Positions 35,373 through 43,416 are shown, counted from the stretch's first letter. The stretch: DNA of 64,000 bases from WS-11 sp035275545 (GCA_035275545.1 DATEMP010000019.1:5594-69593), one strand, 5' to 3'. Numbers and translations are program-made. Notes: a model not told the origin generated them from the letters alone.

Positions 35373-36056
35373 ATGGGAAAGAAGTGGGCGAAACCGCTCT
35401 ACGAGTTTGTCTTGCCAAGCCGCAAGATTACCGTGAACGTCACGCGGTCGTGTCCGAATTTCGTTGATCCCACGGCCGGCATATCTGACGTCGTCTCAGA
35501 ACTACGGAAGACGGGCAAACTCCGAGTGCTCGACTTTGGAGCCGGCAAGCTGCGAAATGCTCTTTACATGCTGTCGCGCAAGGCTGGCTTTCGCGTCTGG
35601 GCCGTTGAGTTCAAGGAGTGTTTCAACACCCGCGCGGGCAAAGAAAAGCTCGCAGAAGCGCGTCGCTACAAGACATTCTTTCTGAAGAAGTGGCCTGATG
35701 AATTCCTCGCCTCGCGGTTCACGGTGGACGCTGTGTTGTTGGTGAATGTCGCGAACGTCGTTCCCCAGGAGGCCGACCGCAGGAGAATTGTTAGAGAGTG
35801 CGGGCGCCGGCTAAAGAAGGGCGGTTGGTTCCTGTGGATGTCGCAATACGGTGAGCCGGGGTACAAGCCGGGCGTCACGTCGCGACTACAAGCCCCTGAC
35901 GGTGGTTGGTTCTACAGACTCAGCCAACAGTACCAAACGTACTACCGGGAGTTCGTGATTCCGGAGATTCAGACTTATTTTCCGAAGCGCAGCTACACGC
36001 TCGTCCGGCAGGTGAGCTCTCCCCACCACCGAGCGTTTGTCTACGAGAAGCGGTGA
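35373..36056 (+). CDS. Class I SAM-dependent methyltransferase next to the HerA-like gene
   Basis: 227 aa. Rossmann-type methyltransferase: SAM-binding VLDFGAGKLRNA near residues 51-62, acidic strand WAVEF about 25 residues later, and a post-motif AVLLVNVANVVP at the position of motif IV. The C-terminal part (TYFPKRSYTLVRQVSSPHHR) is basic. No DNA-methylase NPPY or DPPY motif is present, so it is more likely a protein, RNA or small-molecule methyltransferase than a restriction partner. It lies 36 bases after the HerA-like ATPase gene in the same direction, suggesting a two-gene cassette. Target unknown. Confidence 0.72.
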   Translation: MGKKWAKPLYEFVLPSRKITVNVTRSCPNFVDPTAGISDVVSELRKTGKLRVLDFGAGKLRNALYMLSRKAGFRVWAVEFKECFNTRAGKEKLAEARRYKTFFLKKWPDEFLASRFTVDAVLLVNVANVVPQEADRRRIVRECGRRLKKGGWFLWMSQYGEPGYKPGVTSRLQAPDGGWFYRLSQQYQTYYREFVIPEIQTYFPKRSYTLVRQVSSPHHRAFVYEKR

Positions 36057-36065
36057 GCGGGGCCC

Positions 36066-36165
36066 GACACCCCGCAGCACGAGCGGGCGGCGATGAGCAA
36101 GCGCCCGCCCACATCCTGGTGCCCACGCCGAGCCTCTCTACATCCTACTCATCTGCGAGTCGAAC
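36066..36165 (+). pseudogene. Decayed fragment of lhr
   Basis: About 95-100 bases here align with lhr at roughly 38966-39066, in the same orientation, at around 85 per cent identity by eye, including the exact run GAGCGGGCGGCGATG and ACATCCTGGTG. Two single-base deletions break the frame. The matched part of Lhr lies between the Walker A and DEIH motifs. It is far too short to work and is not flanked by the rest of the gene, so it is a relic of a former lhr copy or of a recombination at the edge of the accessory region. Confidence 0.75.
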
Positions 36166-36333
36166 GCATCCCCCGCTCTCCGAAGTTCGATGCTTCCTAC
36201 CAGCCCGCTTGCTTCGTCAATTCTCAGACTCTAGAAGTGTCCCGAGACTACCGGGACGACGCTCTGGGGAAAGGCGATTGCAACGTTCCCCCTGTCGGGC
36301 CGCGTGCCTGTTTGTCAGCTGCTAGAAGAGTGG

Positions 36334-36483
36334 CTACTTGATGGCTTTCCAGTCCACAGGTTGCTCCTGCCAGGATAAGGTTCCCTGAAGTGCAGCAAAT
36401 ACGCGGACCAGCCCAACGTCTGGTTGACTGAAATGCGTCTGAAGTAGCTCTTCAGTGCGGCGCAGGATCCCATCCTTATCCAT
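36334..36483 (-). CDS. 49-aa protein overlapping the HEPN gene
   Basis: 49 aa, starting at the ATG at 36483, which lies inside the last codons of the HEPN gene (eight-base overlap, ATGGATAA), the usual layout for coupled translation. The peptide is amphipathic and helical (LRRTEELLQTHFSQ, LVRVFAALQG) with an acidic N-terminus and the tail PVDWKAIK. No homologue is recalled. Its size, overlap and order make it a possible antitoxin or regulator of the HEPN protein; this is inference from position only. Confidence 0.45.
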   Translation of the reverse strand: MDKDGILRRTEELLQTHFSQPDVGLVRVFAALQGTLSWQEQPVDWKAIK

Positions 36484-37114
36484 GCTCGTTCCTCTTCGGA
36501 AACAGCTGATTGATGAGGTCGCAGCAGATCGCCAGCGTCCTCTTCCCGGTGGGGCTCATCATCGCACTGCCGTGCGCCAACTTGTTTCTAAGAGCGGGCA
36601 AGACGTCACCAAGAATCTGGACGTAGGACTGAAGTGTCTGGCTTTCCGGAGAGTCCGGCTCCCCTCCGATCAGGGCAGACTCCTGGTTGTCACGTGCCCG
36701 CTGCTCCGCGATCCGCCGAACGTGTCGGAATCCGTCGTCTCGAATCCAGCCCTCTGAAACTGCCCGCTCAAGAAGACCCCTCAAGCCCGGTCCGAATTCA
36801 CGTGTCCCCAAACGTGCTCGCTTGCGGAGCGCATACTCGACGGAAGAGTACGCATGCATCTCTGCCGCTTGATGGAAGTGGAACACGAACCACGAGTAGA
36901 GCAGCAAGTTACGGGCTGTCTCGAAGTGGACGCGGACAACTCCGGGAACGCCATCGTGCAGTGCGAACGCGACAATGTCCTGCCAGTGCGTCTCGAAGGT
37001 CATCCCCGAACGGAACGCGTACCGCGGGTCGACCGTGAACGCTTCCACGGGAGCACGAAGCGCGTCGCAGGCCTGGACAGCCTCTCTCCCACCTTCTTGA
37101 TTGAGGTCAGGCAT
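36476..37114 (-). CDS. HEPN-domain protein, candidate RNase
   Basis: 212 aa from the ATG at 37114, chosen for its GGAGGAA site. The sequence is helical, with SWFVFHFHQAAEMHAYSSVE and EYALRKRARLG typical of the first HEPN helices, and near the C-terminus the catalytic R-x4-H motif RNKLAH (Arg176, Asn177, His181). HEPN proteins with this motif usually cut RNA and occur as toxins or abortive-infection effectors. The gene lies in the accessory region and is divergent from the nuclease-like pair. A 49-aa ORF overlaps its end. No nucleotidyltransferase partner is adjacent. Confidence 0.7.
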   Translation of the reverse strand: MPDLNQEGGREAVQACDALRAPVEAFTVDPRYAFRSGMTFETHWQDIVAFALHDGVPGVVRVHFETARNLLLYSWFVFHFHQAAEMHAYSSVEYALRKRARLGTREFGPGLRGLLERAVSEGWIRDDGFRHVRRIAEQRARDNQESALIGGEPDSPESQTLQSYVQILGDVLPALRNKLAHGSAMMSPTGKRTLAICCDLINQLFPKRNEHG

Positions 37115-37220
37115 CGGTTCCTCCGTGGGGGGGGAGGCATGATTAAGAGTCGAGTGCACGAGGTCGAATGCTGGGCGCCATCATGATAGCCTCGCACGGC
37201 AAGCCAACTCCCTCAAGAGG

Positions 37221-37319
37221 ATGGTCGCTATGGCTTTAGACGTCGAGGTCGCGTCGTCAGTGTCGAGCATCTTGGCCAGAGCGCTGACGAACGTCGTCTC
37301 TCCTGAGCTGGTCGGCTAG
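37221..37319 (+). CDS. Short ORF in frame with the next gene, separated by an amber codon
   Basis: 32 codons (or 29 from the second ATG at 37230, which has AGAGG nine bases upstream) end in TAG at 37317-37319; the next codon is the GTG taken as the start of the 37320 gene, in the same frame. This is either a short leader peptide, or the true N-terminus of that protein interrupted by an amber stop. The peptide (VASSVSSILARALTNVVSPE) is helical and has no signal. Confidence 0.35.
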   Translation: MVAMALDVEVASSVSSILARALTNVVSPELVG

Positions 37320-37859
37320 GTGTCCGACCAGCGGGTCGGGAAGAAGGAAGTCGAAGAGGCGCTGCTCTGGCCGTTCCTAGAGGCGCGCCAGCGCGTGACG
37401 GGCAAGGCCCTGACTTTCGTGGAGTCATCGGAGCGACCGGACTTCATCTGCGCGCACGGAAACCGCTGGCGCGTGGGTGTGGAGGTCGCGGAGATTACGT
37501 ACGGGCCAGACGAAGCGATCAATGACGAGCAGGCGGTTGAAGAAGTCTACCGACTTATCGAGAGGAAGGAGAGGTCGCGTTGTCGGCCCGGATGGGAGTA
37601 TCCAGGCCGGACCATCCTCGTGCTCGTGACCCAAGAGCTTGGTATCGCGGACATCGCATGGCTCCTCCCGAATGACGTCAGGTCGGACTTCTCGGACCAT
37701 GGGTTCAAGGAGATCTGGATCGCGGACTTTACCGGGTACGACGCATACGGCAACGTCGAATTATTCGGCCTTTACCCGAGAAGGTGGTGGGGCCATCACC
37801 GGCGTCCGAATCCGCACGACAAGCCGTACCGATGGCGCAGACCCGGGGCCCGTCCATAG
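37320..37859 (+). CDS. Possible PD-(D/E)XK-type nuclease, first of a pair
   Basis: 179 aa from the GTG directly after the TAG of the preceding short frame. The sequence SSERPDFICAHGNRWRVGVE followed by VAEITYG resembles the nuclease core in which an aspartate (RPDF) is followed by E-x-(E/K) on the next strand, but the lysine is not obvious, so activity is uncertain. An alpha/beta region follows (TILVLVTQELGIADIAWLLP), then an Arg/His/Pro-rich C-terminus. The gene ends six bases before the next nuclease-like gene, in the same direction. No family name is recalled. Confidence 0.5.
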   Translation: MSDQRVGKKEVEEALLWPFLEARQRVTGKALTFVESSERPDFICAHGNRWRVGVEVAEITYGPDEAINDEQAVEEVYRLIERKERSRCRPGWEYPGRTILVLVTQELGIADIAWLLPNDVRSDFSDHGFKEIWIADFTGYDAYGNVELFGLYPRRWWGHHRRPNPHDKPYRWRRPGARP

Positions 37860-37865
37860 ACAACC

Positions 37866-38495
37866 ATGGCGCTTGAACCGATTCAGGAACTGGTGAGGCT
37901 CATCCTTGAGGCGGACGGCTACTTCGTTCGCAACAACGTGCGCTATCGCGTTGAATCCAAGACGAAGAAGAAGGATGGCAAGTCAGCGTCCTACTCCGAC
38001 ATCGACATCCTCGCCGTGAAGATTGACACGCAGACGGGGTTGGTCGTGGATCGCATCTGGGGCGAGACAAAGGGGCACCTGACCTCATCACTGACGGCAA
38101 GCTACCTTCGCTCGTTCGCCCCTGACTACGCTGTTCTTCTTAGCAAAACGGCGTGGTCGGACGCAGCCTTGGTGAAGAAGCACAGTGCGAAGTTGGAGAC
38201 GCTTAGGAACAGACAGTCCCTAGCAAGAGCGAGGGCGGTACAGGTCCTCGGCGAGCCGTACCGGCGCGTCCTCTACTTCGGCGGGCGCAAGCCAAAGGAC
38301 AACGGCAAGGGCGCTCTGGCGCTGCTCGACAAAGGTGTTGAGCTCGTCTATGTAAGGAATATTGTAAGGAATTGGATCGCCAAACTGACTCATCTTGAGG
38401 GTAACGAGGACGTAGTACGGGTGATTAACGCGCTCGACGAATACGGGCTCATTCGCGCGAAGGACGAGCCGGCAGGCCCATTGCCTGGTCGGTGA
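37866..38495 (+). CDS. PD-(D/E)XK-type nuclease-like protein, second of a pair
   Basis: 209 aa. Residues SDIDILAVK (about 41-49) and WGETKGH (about 63-69) form the D...ExK catalytic pattern of restriction-like nucleases, clearer here than in the upstream gene. The rest is helical with a basic region (LRNRQSLARARAVQ). It starts six bases after the upstream gene and the two are probably co-translated. A nuclease pair in a region with restriction enzymes suggests a small defence cassette; the partner, target and trigger are not readable. Confidence 0.6.
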   Translation: MALEPIQELVRLILEADGYFVRNNVRYRVESKTKKKDGKSASYSDIDILAVKIDTQTGLVVDRIWGETKGHLTSSLTASYLRSFAPDYAVLLSKTAWSDAALVKKHSAKLETLRNRQSLARARAVQVLGEPYRRVLYFGGRKPKDNGKGALALLDKGVELVYVRNIVRNWIAKLTHLEGNEDVVRVINALDEYGLIRAKDEPAGPLPGR

Positions 38496-38611
38496 ACGCA
38501 CCGAGATGGAGCGAGCTCGGGAGATGATGAAACTTCAATCCGATGTGCACAGGAATTAGTGAACCGCGCGTCTTGGCCTGGACGAACACACCTTCATGTC
38601 ATGGACACCGC

Positions 38612-38617
38612 TATACT
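38612..38617 (+). promoter_or_regulatory. Candidate -10 box (TATACT), leaderless start of lhr
   Basis: TATACT, seven bases, then the ATG at 38625. It supports that ATG over the in-frame ATG at 38601 and GTG at 38559. Confidence 0.45.
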
Positions 38618-38624
38618 CCACCCC

Positions 38625-41600
38625 ATGCCTCTGCGCCACTTCCACCCCACCATCCAGCGCTGGTTCTCGGAGCGCATCGGGCAGCCCTCCCCGCCCCAGC
38701 TCGAAGGCTGGCCGCGCATCCGCTCGCGGCGCCACACGCTGATCGCCGCCCCCACCGGCACCGGCAAGACGCTCGCGGCGTTCCTCTCGGCCATCGACGA
38801 CCTCGTCCGCCAGGGCACAGACCTCAGAGACGAGACCGCCATCCTCTACGTCTCGCCGCTCAAGGCGCTCGGTAACGACGTCCAGAAGAACCTCTCGCGC
38901 CCGCTCGCCGAGCTGCGCGCCATGGATCCGTCGCTGCCCGAGGTGCGCGTCCTGGTGCGCACCGGCGACACGCCGCACCACGAGCGGGCGGCGATGCGCA
39001 AGCGTCCGCCCCACATCCTGGTGACCACGCCCGAGTCGCTCTACATCCTGCTCACCAGCGAGAGCGGGCGCGCGATGCTCTCGACCGTGCGCACCGTGAT
39101 CCTCGACGAGATCCACGCGATCGCGGGCGACAAGCGGGGTGCGCATCTCGCGCTCTCCATCGAGCGGCTCGCCGACCTGGTGCACGCCAACGCCGGCCCC
39201 CGCAAGGGCACGGACGGCCACGAGACCCTCCAGCGCATCGGCCTCTCGGCGACACAGAAGCCGGTCGAGGACGTCGCCCAGCTCCTGGTGGGCGCGGGCC
39301 GCACGTGCGAGATCGTCGACGTGGGACACCGGCGCGACATGGAGATTGCGATCGAGGTGCCGGACTCCCCGCTCGAGACGGTGTGCTCGACCGAGACCTG
39401 GGACGAGATCATCACGCGCATGGCGGCGTTGATCGGCGAGCACCGCACCACGCTGGTGTTCGTCAACACGCGCAAGCTCGCCGAGCGCGTGGCGGGCAAG
39501 CTCACGCTCAAGCTGGGCGAGGATCAGGTCACGAGCCACCACGGGAGCCTGTCGCGCGAGCGGCGGCTCGACGCCGAGCAGCGCCTGAAAGACGGCAAGC
39601 TCAAGGCACTGGTCGCGACCGCCTCGCTCGAGCTGGGGATCGACATCGGCGAGGTCGACCTGGTGATCCAGGCGGGTGTGACGCCCTCGTTCGCGGTGTT
39701 CCTGCAGCGCGTGGGGCGCAGCGGCCACGCGCTCGGGCGCATCCCCAAGGGCCGGCTCTTCCCGCTCACCCAGGACGAGCTGGTGTGCGCGGCGGCGATC
39801 GTGGACGGCATCCACCACGGCGATCTCGACCGCACGCCGCAGCCGAGAGCGCCCCTCGACATCCTCGCCCAGCAGATGGTCGCGGCGTGCGTCACCGAGA
39901 CCTGGAGCGAGGAGCGGCTCTTCGAGACGTTCCGCTTCGCCTGGCCCTACCGCGAGCTCTCGCGCGAGGACTTTGACGGCGTGGTGGCACTCCTCAGCGA
40001 CGGCCGGAGTGCCCTGCTCCATCGCGACGGCGTCAACGCGCGGCTGCGCGCCACCAAGCGCGCGCGCATCACCGCCCTCACCTCGGGCGGAGCGATCCCC
40101 GACACCGGTCAGTACCGGGTGGTGGTCGAGCCCGAGGCGATCCACGTGGGCACCCTCGACGAGGACTTCGCGATCGAGAGCAACGTGGGCGACATCTTCC
40201 AGCTCGGCAACGCTTCGTGGCGCATCCTCAAGGTCGAGCCGGGCGTGGTGCGCGTGGCGGACGCCAAGGGCCAGCCGCCGAACGTGCCGTTCTGGTTCGG
40301 CGAGGGGCCGTCGCGCACGCCCGAGCTGTCGGCGCGCGTGGCGCGCATCCGCGTCGAGGGCCGCGACCCCGAGTGGCTGGTGCGCGAGCTGGGCCTGCCG
40401 CGCGCCGCGGCGGTGCAGCTTTCCGATTACCTTCTCGAAGGCGAGCGCTCGCTGGGCGTGATCCCGACCCCCGAGTGCGTGGTGCTCGAGCGCTTCTTCG
40501 ACGAATCGGGCGGCATGCAGCTCGTGATCCACGCGCCGTTCGGCGGGCGCATGAACCGCGCGTGGGGCCTGGCGCTGCGCAAGCGCTTCTGCGTCGGGTT
40601 CGGGTTCGAGCTCCAGGCGGCCGCCAACGAAGAGGCGATCGTGCTGTCGCTCGGGCTTCAGCACAGCTTCCCGCTCGAAGAGGTGTTCGACTACCTGCAC
40701 CCCGACCGCGCGCGCGACCTGCTGGTCCAGGCGCTGCTCGCCGCACCGATGTTCGGTGCCCGCTGGCGCTGGAACCTGACGCGGGCGCTGCTGCTGTCGC
40801 GGATGCAGAACGGCCGCCGCGTGCCCACGCCGCTGGTGCGTATGCGCGCCGAGGACCAGCTCGCCAAGGCGTTCCCCCAGGTGCTGGCCTGCCCCGAGAC
40901 GCTGCCGCCGGGCGAGATGCCGGTGCCCTGGGAGCACCCGCTGGTGCGCCAGACGATCGAGGATTGCCTCAACGAGGCGATGGACGTGGACGGGTTCCTG
41001 GACGTGCTGCGCCGCATGCGCGACGGGCGCATTCGCAAGGTGGCGGTCGACACCACCGAGCCCTCGGCGTTCGCGCGCGGCATCCTGAACGCGACGCCCT
41101 ACGCGTTCCTGGACGACGCGCCGCTCGAGGAGCGGCGGACGCAGGCGGTCTTGTCTCGGCGTGTGCTGGACCCTGCTGCGGCCGACACGCTGGGGGTGCT
41201 GGATGCGGATGCGGTGGCGCTGGTGCGTTCGGAAGCCTGGCCTAGTGCCGAGAATGCCGAGGACGTGCACGAGGCGCTGCTGTGGATGGGCTACGTGACG
41301 GATTCCGAGGCTGCGCGGTCGGGCTGGAGCGAGTGGCTGGGCGAGCTGGAGGCGGCGCGGCGGGTTGTCGCCTGGGGTGGAGGCGGCGATCGCCGTTGGC
41401 ACGCCGTCGAGGCGTCGCGCGACGAGAAGACGATGCTGCGCGGGCGGCTCGAGGCGATGGGGCCCGTGTTCGTGGCGCCGGGCGATGCGATGGAGCAGAC
41501 GCTGCTGCTGCTCGAGGCGGAGGGTGCCGTGATGCGCTGCCGGCTCGAGGGCCGCCAGGCGTGGTGCGAGCGCCGGCTCCTGGCGCGCATTCACCGCTAC

Positions 41601-42665
41601 ACGCTCGAACGCCTGCGGCGCGAGATCGAGCCCGTGACCGCCGCCGAGCTGTGGCGCTTCCTCGCCTGCTGGCAGCACGCCGCCGAGGGCTACCGCCTGG
41701 AAGGCCCGCACGGCGTGCTGGAGGTGGCGAAGAAGCTCGCCGGGTTCGAGATCCCCGCCGCCCAGTGGGAGTCGAACGTGCTCGCCGCGCGCGTGCAGGA
41801 CTATCGGCTCGACTGGCTCGACCAGCTGACGCTGAGCGGACACCTGGTGTGCGGGCGGCTGTGGGGGCGCGGGAATACGCCGATCCGGTCGACGCCGCTG
41901 TGCCTGCTGCCGCGTGTTGATCTCGACGCCTGGCTGGCCCTGGCCGAGGCCGCCGGCGACGAGGAGCCGCCCCTGTCGACCTATGCGCGCAAGATCCTTG
42001 AGGTGGTCGAGGCGCGCGGCGCGAGCTTCGCGCAGGAGCTTCAGGCCGCGGCCGGGCTGCTGCCCAGCCACTTCGAGATGGGCCTGGCGCAGGCGATCGC
42101 GCAGGGCCTGCTAACGTGCGATTCGTTCGGCGGACTGCGGCGCCTGATCACGCCGCCTAGTCGGCGGCGCGGAGTGGTGAAGCACCAGCCGCTCACCCCC
42201 GCCGGGCGCTGGTCGCGGTTCCGGGGGACGCCGGTGACGACGATCGTGGTCGGCTCGACCACCGCCCGCCCGCCGCTCGACGAGGCGCTGGTCGAGTTCG
42301 TGGGGCGCCAGCTATTGGCGCGCTACGGCGTGGTGTTCAAGCGCCTGCTCGAGCGCGAGCGCCTGCCCGTGCCCTGGCACCAGCTCGTGCGCCTCTACCG
42401 GCACTGGGAGCTGCGCGGCGACGTGCGCGGTGGCCGGTTCGTCCAGCGCTTCGCCGGCGAGCAGTACGCGCTGCCGGAGGCGATCGAGCTGATGCGTCGG
42501 CTGCGGCGGAAGCAGAACGCGTCCGAGCGACTCCACGTCGTGGCTTCCGGTACGGCGCCGACCGACCTCGAGGTCTCGGCGGCCGATCCCCTCAACCTCG
42601 AGGGAATCCTGACGCCCGAGCCGCGCATCTCATCCAACGTGCGCCGCCGCGTGAAGGTGGGCTGA
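38625..42665 (+). CDS. lhr: Lhr-type ATP-dependent helicase
   Basis: 1346 aa, superfamily 2 helicase of the large Lhr group. Walker A AAPTGTGKT is at residues 41-49 and the Walker B DEIH at 161-164; the second RecA domain has SHHGSLSRERR and QRVGRSGHALGR (motif VI). The long C-terminal half holds the winged-helix and Lhr-core regions seen in the full-length family, which translocates on single-stranded DNA and separates DNA or RNA-DNA duplexes in repair. Codon use is fully GC-biased, like the core genome and unlike the preceding genes, so the accessory region ends here. A 100-base relic of this gene lies 2.5 kb upstream. Confidence 0.9.
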   Translation: MPLRHFHPTIQRWFSERIGQPSPPQLEGWPRIRSRRHTLIAAPTGTGKTLAAFLSAIDDLVRQGTDLRDETAILYVSPLKALGNDVQKNLSRPLAELRAMDPSLPEVRVLVRTGDTPHHERAAMRKRPPHILVTTPESLYILLTSESGRAMLSTVRTVILDEIHAIAGDKRGAHLALSIERLADLVHANAGPRKGTDGHETLQRIGLSATQKPVEDVAQLLVGAGRTCEIVDVGHRRDMEIAIEVPDSPLETVCSTETWDEIITRMAALIGEHRTTLVFVNTRKLAERVAGKLTLKLGEDQVTSHHGSLSRERRLDAEQRLKDGKLKALVATASLELGIDIGEVDLVIQAGVTPSFAVFLQRVGRSGHALGRIPKGRLFPLTQDELVCAAAIVDGIHHGDLDRTPQPRAPLDILAQQMVAACVTETWSEERLFETFRFAWPYRELSREDFDGVVALLSDGRSALLHRDGVNARLRATKRARITALTSGGAIPDTGQYRVVVEPEAIHVGTLDEDFAIESNVGDIFQLGNASWRILKVEPGVVRVADAKGQPPNVPFWFGEGPSRTPELSARVARIRVEGRDPEWLVRELGLPRAAAVQLSDYLLEGERSLGVIPTPECVVLERFFDESGGMQLVIHAPFGGRMNRAWGLALRKRFCVGFGFELQAAANEEAIVLSLGLQHSFPLEEVFDYLHPDRARDLLVQALLAAPMFGARWRWNLTRALLLSRMQNGRRVPTPLVRMRAEDQLAKAFPQVLACPETLPPGEMPVPWEHPLVRQTIEDCLNEAMDVDGFLDVLRRMRDGRIRKVAVDTTEPSAFARGILNATPYAFLDDAPLEERRTQAVLSRRVLDPAAADTLGVLDADAVALVRSEAWPSAENAEDVHEALLWMGYVTDSEAARSGWSEWLGELEAARRVVAWGGGGDRRWHAVEASRDEKTMLRGRLEAMGPVFVAPGDAMEQTLLLLEAEGAVMRCRLEGRQAWCERRLLARIHRYTLERLRREIEPVTAAELWRFLACWQHAAEGYRLEGPHGVLEVAKKLAGFEIPAAQWESNVLAARVQDYRLDWLDQLTLSGHLVCGRLWGRGNTPIRSTPLCLLPRVDLDAWLALAEAAGDEEPPLSTYARKILEVVEARGASFAQELQAAAGLLPSHFEMGLAQAIAQGLLTCDSFGGLRRLITPPSRRRGVVKHQPLTPAGRWSRFRGTPVTTIVVGSTTARPPLDEALVEFVGRQLLARYGVVFKRLLERERLPVPWHQLVRLYRHWELRGDVRGGRFVQRFAGEQYALPEAIELMRRLRRKQNASERLHVVASGTAPTDLEVSAADPLNLEGILTPEPRISSNVRRRVKVG

Positions 42666-42676
42666 CCGGTTTCCTA

Positions 42677-43093
42677 CTACTTCTTCTTCGGCACTCTGCG
42701 TCTCCTCATCGCCGAACAAGATCCGCGGAGCCATTCAGCGAACTGATCTACATTCATCCGCCCGGACGAAAGCGCCAGCATCGCGCCCACGGCGTCCTCT
42801 TCCGATGCTTCGAGCCTGAACCCGTTCAACTCCAGAAACACGCCGGCAACCGTCAGGGCAACCCGCTTGTTTCCGTCGACGAACGGGTGATTCTGAGTGA
42901 TCGCATAGGCGTAGACGGCCGCGAGGTGAGGGACGTCTACGCGCTGGTAGGTGAAGTGATTCCTGGGGCTCTCGAGTGCTGCGTCGAGAAGCCCCTCATC
43001 GAGAATGCCACTTGCTCCCCCGTGTTCGGCCAGGAGCCTTTCGTGAAACGCGAGGACGGCCTGTCTCGAAATCCACTTGGGCTGTCGTTTCAC
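42677..43093 (-). CDS. doc: Doc/Fic-family toxin
   Basis: 138 aa. The active-site motif HPFVDGNKRVA fits the Doc form (H-x-F-x-D/G-x-N-K-R) in which the enzyme phosphorylates EF-Tu rather than adenylylating targets. Helices before it carry YAYAITQ, as in Doc proteins. The basic tail (MRRRRVPKKK) is longer than in P1 Doc. Its ATG overlaps the stop of the AbrB-type gene by four bases, so antitoxin and toxin are translated together. It converges on lhr, 11 bases away. Confidence 0.85.
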   Translation of the reverse strand: MKRQPKWISRQAVLAFHERLLAEHGGASGILDEGLLDAALESPRNHFTYQRVDVPHLAAVYAYAITQNHPFVDGNKRVALTVAGVFLELNGFRLEASEEDAVGAMLALSSGRMNVDQFAEWLRGSCSAMRRRRVPKKK

Positions 43094-43317
43094 TTCGCGA
43101 GTTCACGAAGGGCATTCTTGTAGCGGCTCATGAAGTCATCCGCGACCGCCATGGTCTCGGCGAAGCTCGGATCGTAGGGGGTCAGTCTGAAGCCGCCTCC
43201 GGGCGCCTCGGTTAGATACAACCGGTCACCTGCCTTGACCCGTAGGATCCGGGCAGCCTGGGTCGGCAGGGTGACTCCCAGCGAATTCCCGACCTTTCGA
43301 ACCTTGAGCTGAACCAT
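43090..43317 (-). CDS. AbrB/MazE-type antitoxin
   Basis: 75 aa from the ATG at 43317, chosen for a GAGGAGG site; a longer frame starts at 43344 but lies before that site. The N-terminal SpoVT-AbrB swapped-hairpin domain (VRKVGNSLGVTLPTQAARIL) binds DNA, and the C-terminal tail (DPSFAETMAVADDFMSRYKN) is the sort of flexible segment that neutralises a toxin. It pairs with a Doc toxin instead of the more usual Phd antitoxin. Its promoter at 43349-43376 contains a GTTATAAC palindrome over the -10, likely its own operator. Confidence 0.82.
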   Translation of the reverse strand: MVQLKVRKVGNSLGVTLPTQAARILRVKAGDRLYLTEAPGGGFRLTPYDPSFAETMAVADDFMSRYKNALRELAK

Positions 43318-43348
43318 AACCGCAACCTCCTCTCTTGTGGACACAGAT

Positions 43349-43376
43349 GTTATAACTCATCGGCGCAGTTGGTCAA
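43349..43376 (-). promoter_or_regulatory. Promoter of the AbrB-Doc toxin-antitoxin operon
   Basis: On the minus strand, -35 TTGACC (43371-43376), a 16-base spacer and -10 TATAAC (43349-43354). The -10 overlaps the palindrome GTTATAAC, a plausible operator for the antitoxin. A leader of about 25 bases precedes the ATG and carries GAGGAGG. Confidence 0.65.
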
Positions 43377-43416
43377 TGACTGAAGGCTGTTGGGAAGGGA
43401 GCGACAACTGCTGGAG

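Noticed and set aside
38556..42071. A 1171-codon open frame antisense to lhr
   Set aside because: Composition is Arg/His/Gly/Ala-rich with no domain; it is the usual open antisense frame of GC-rich codons opposite a real gene with helicase motifs.
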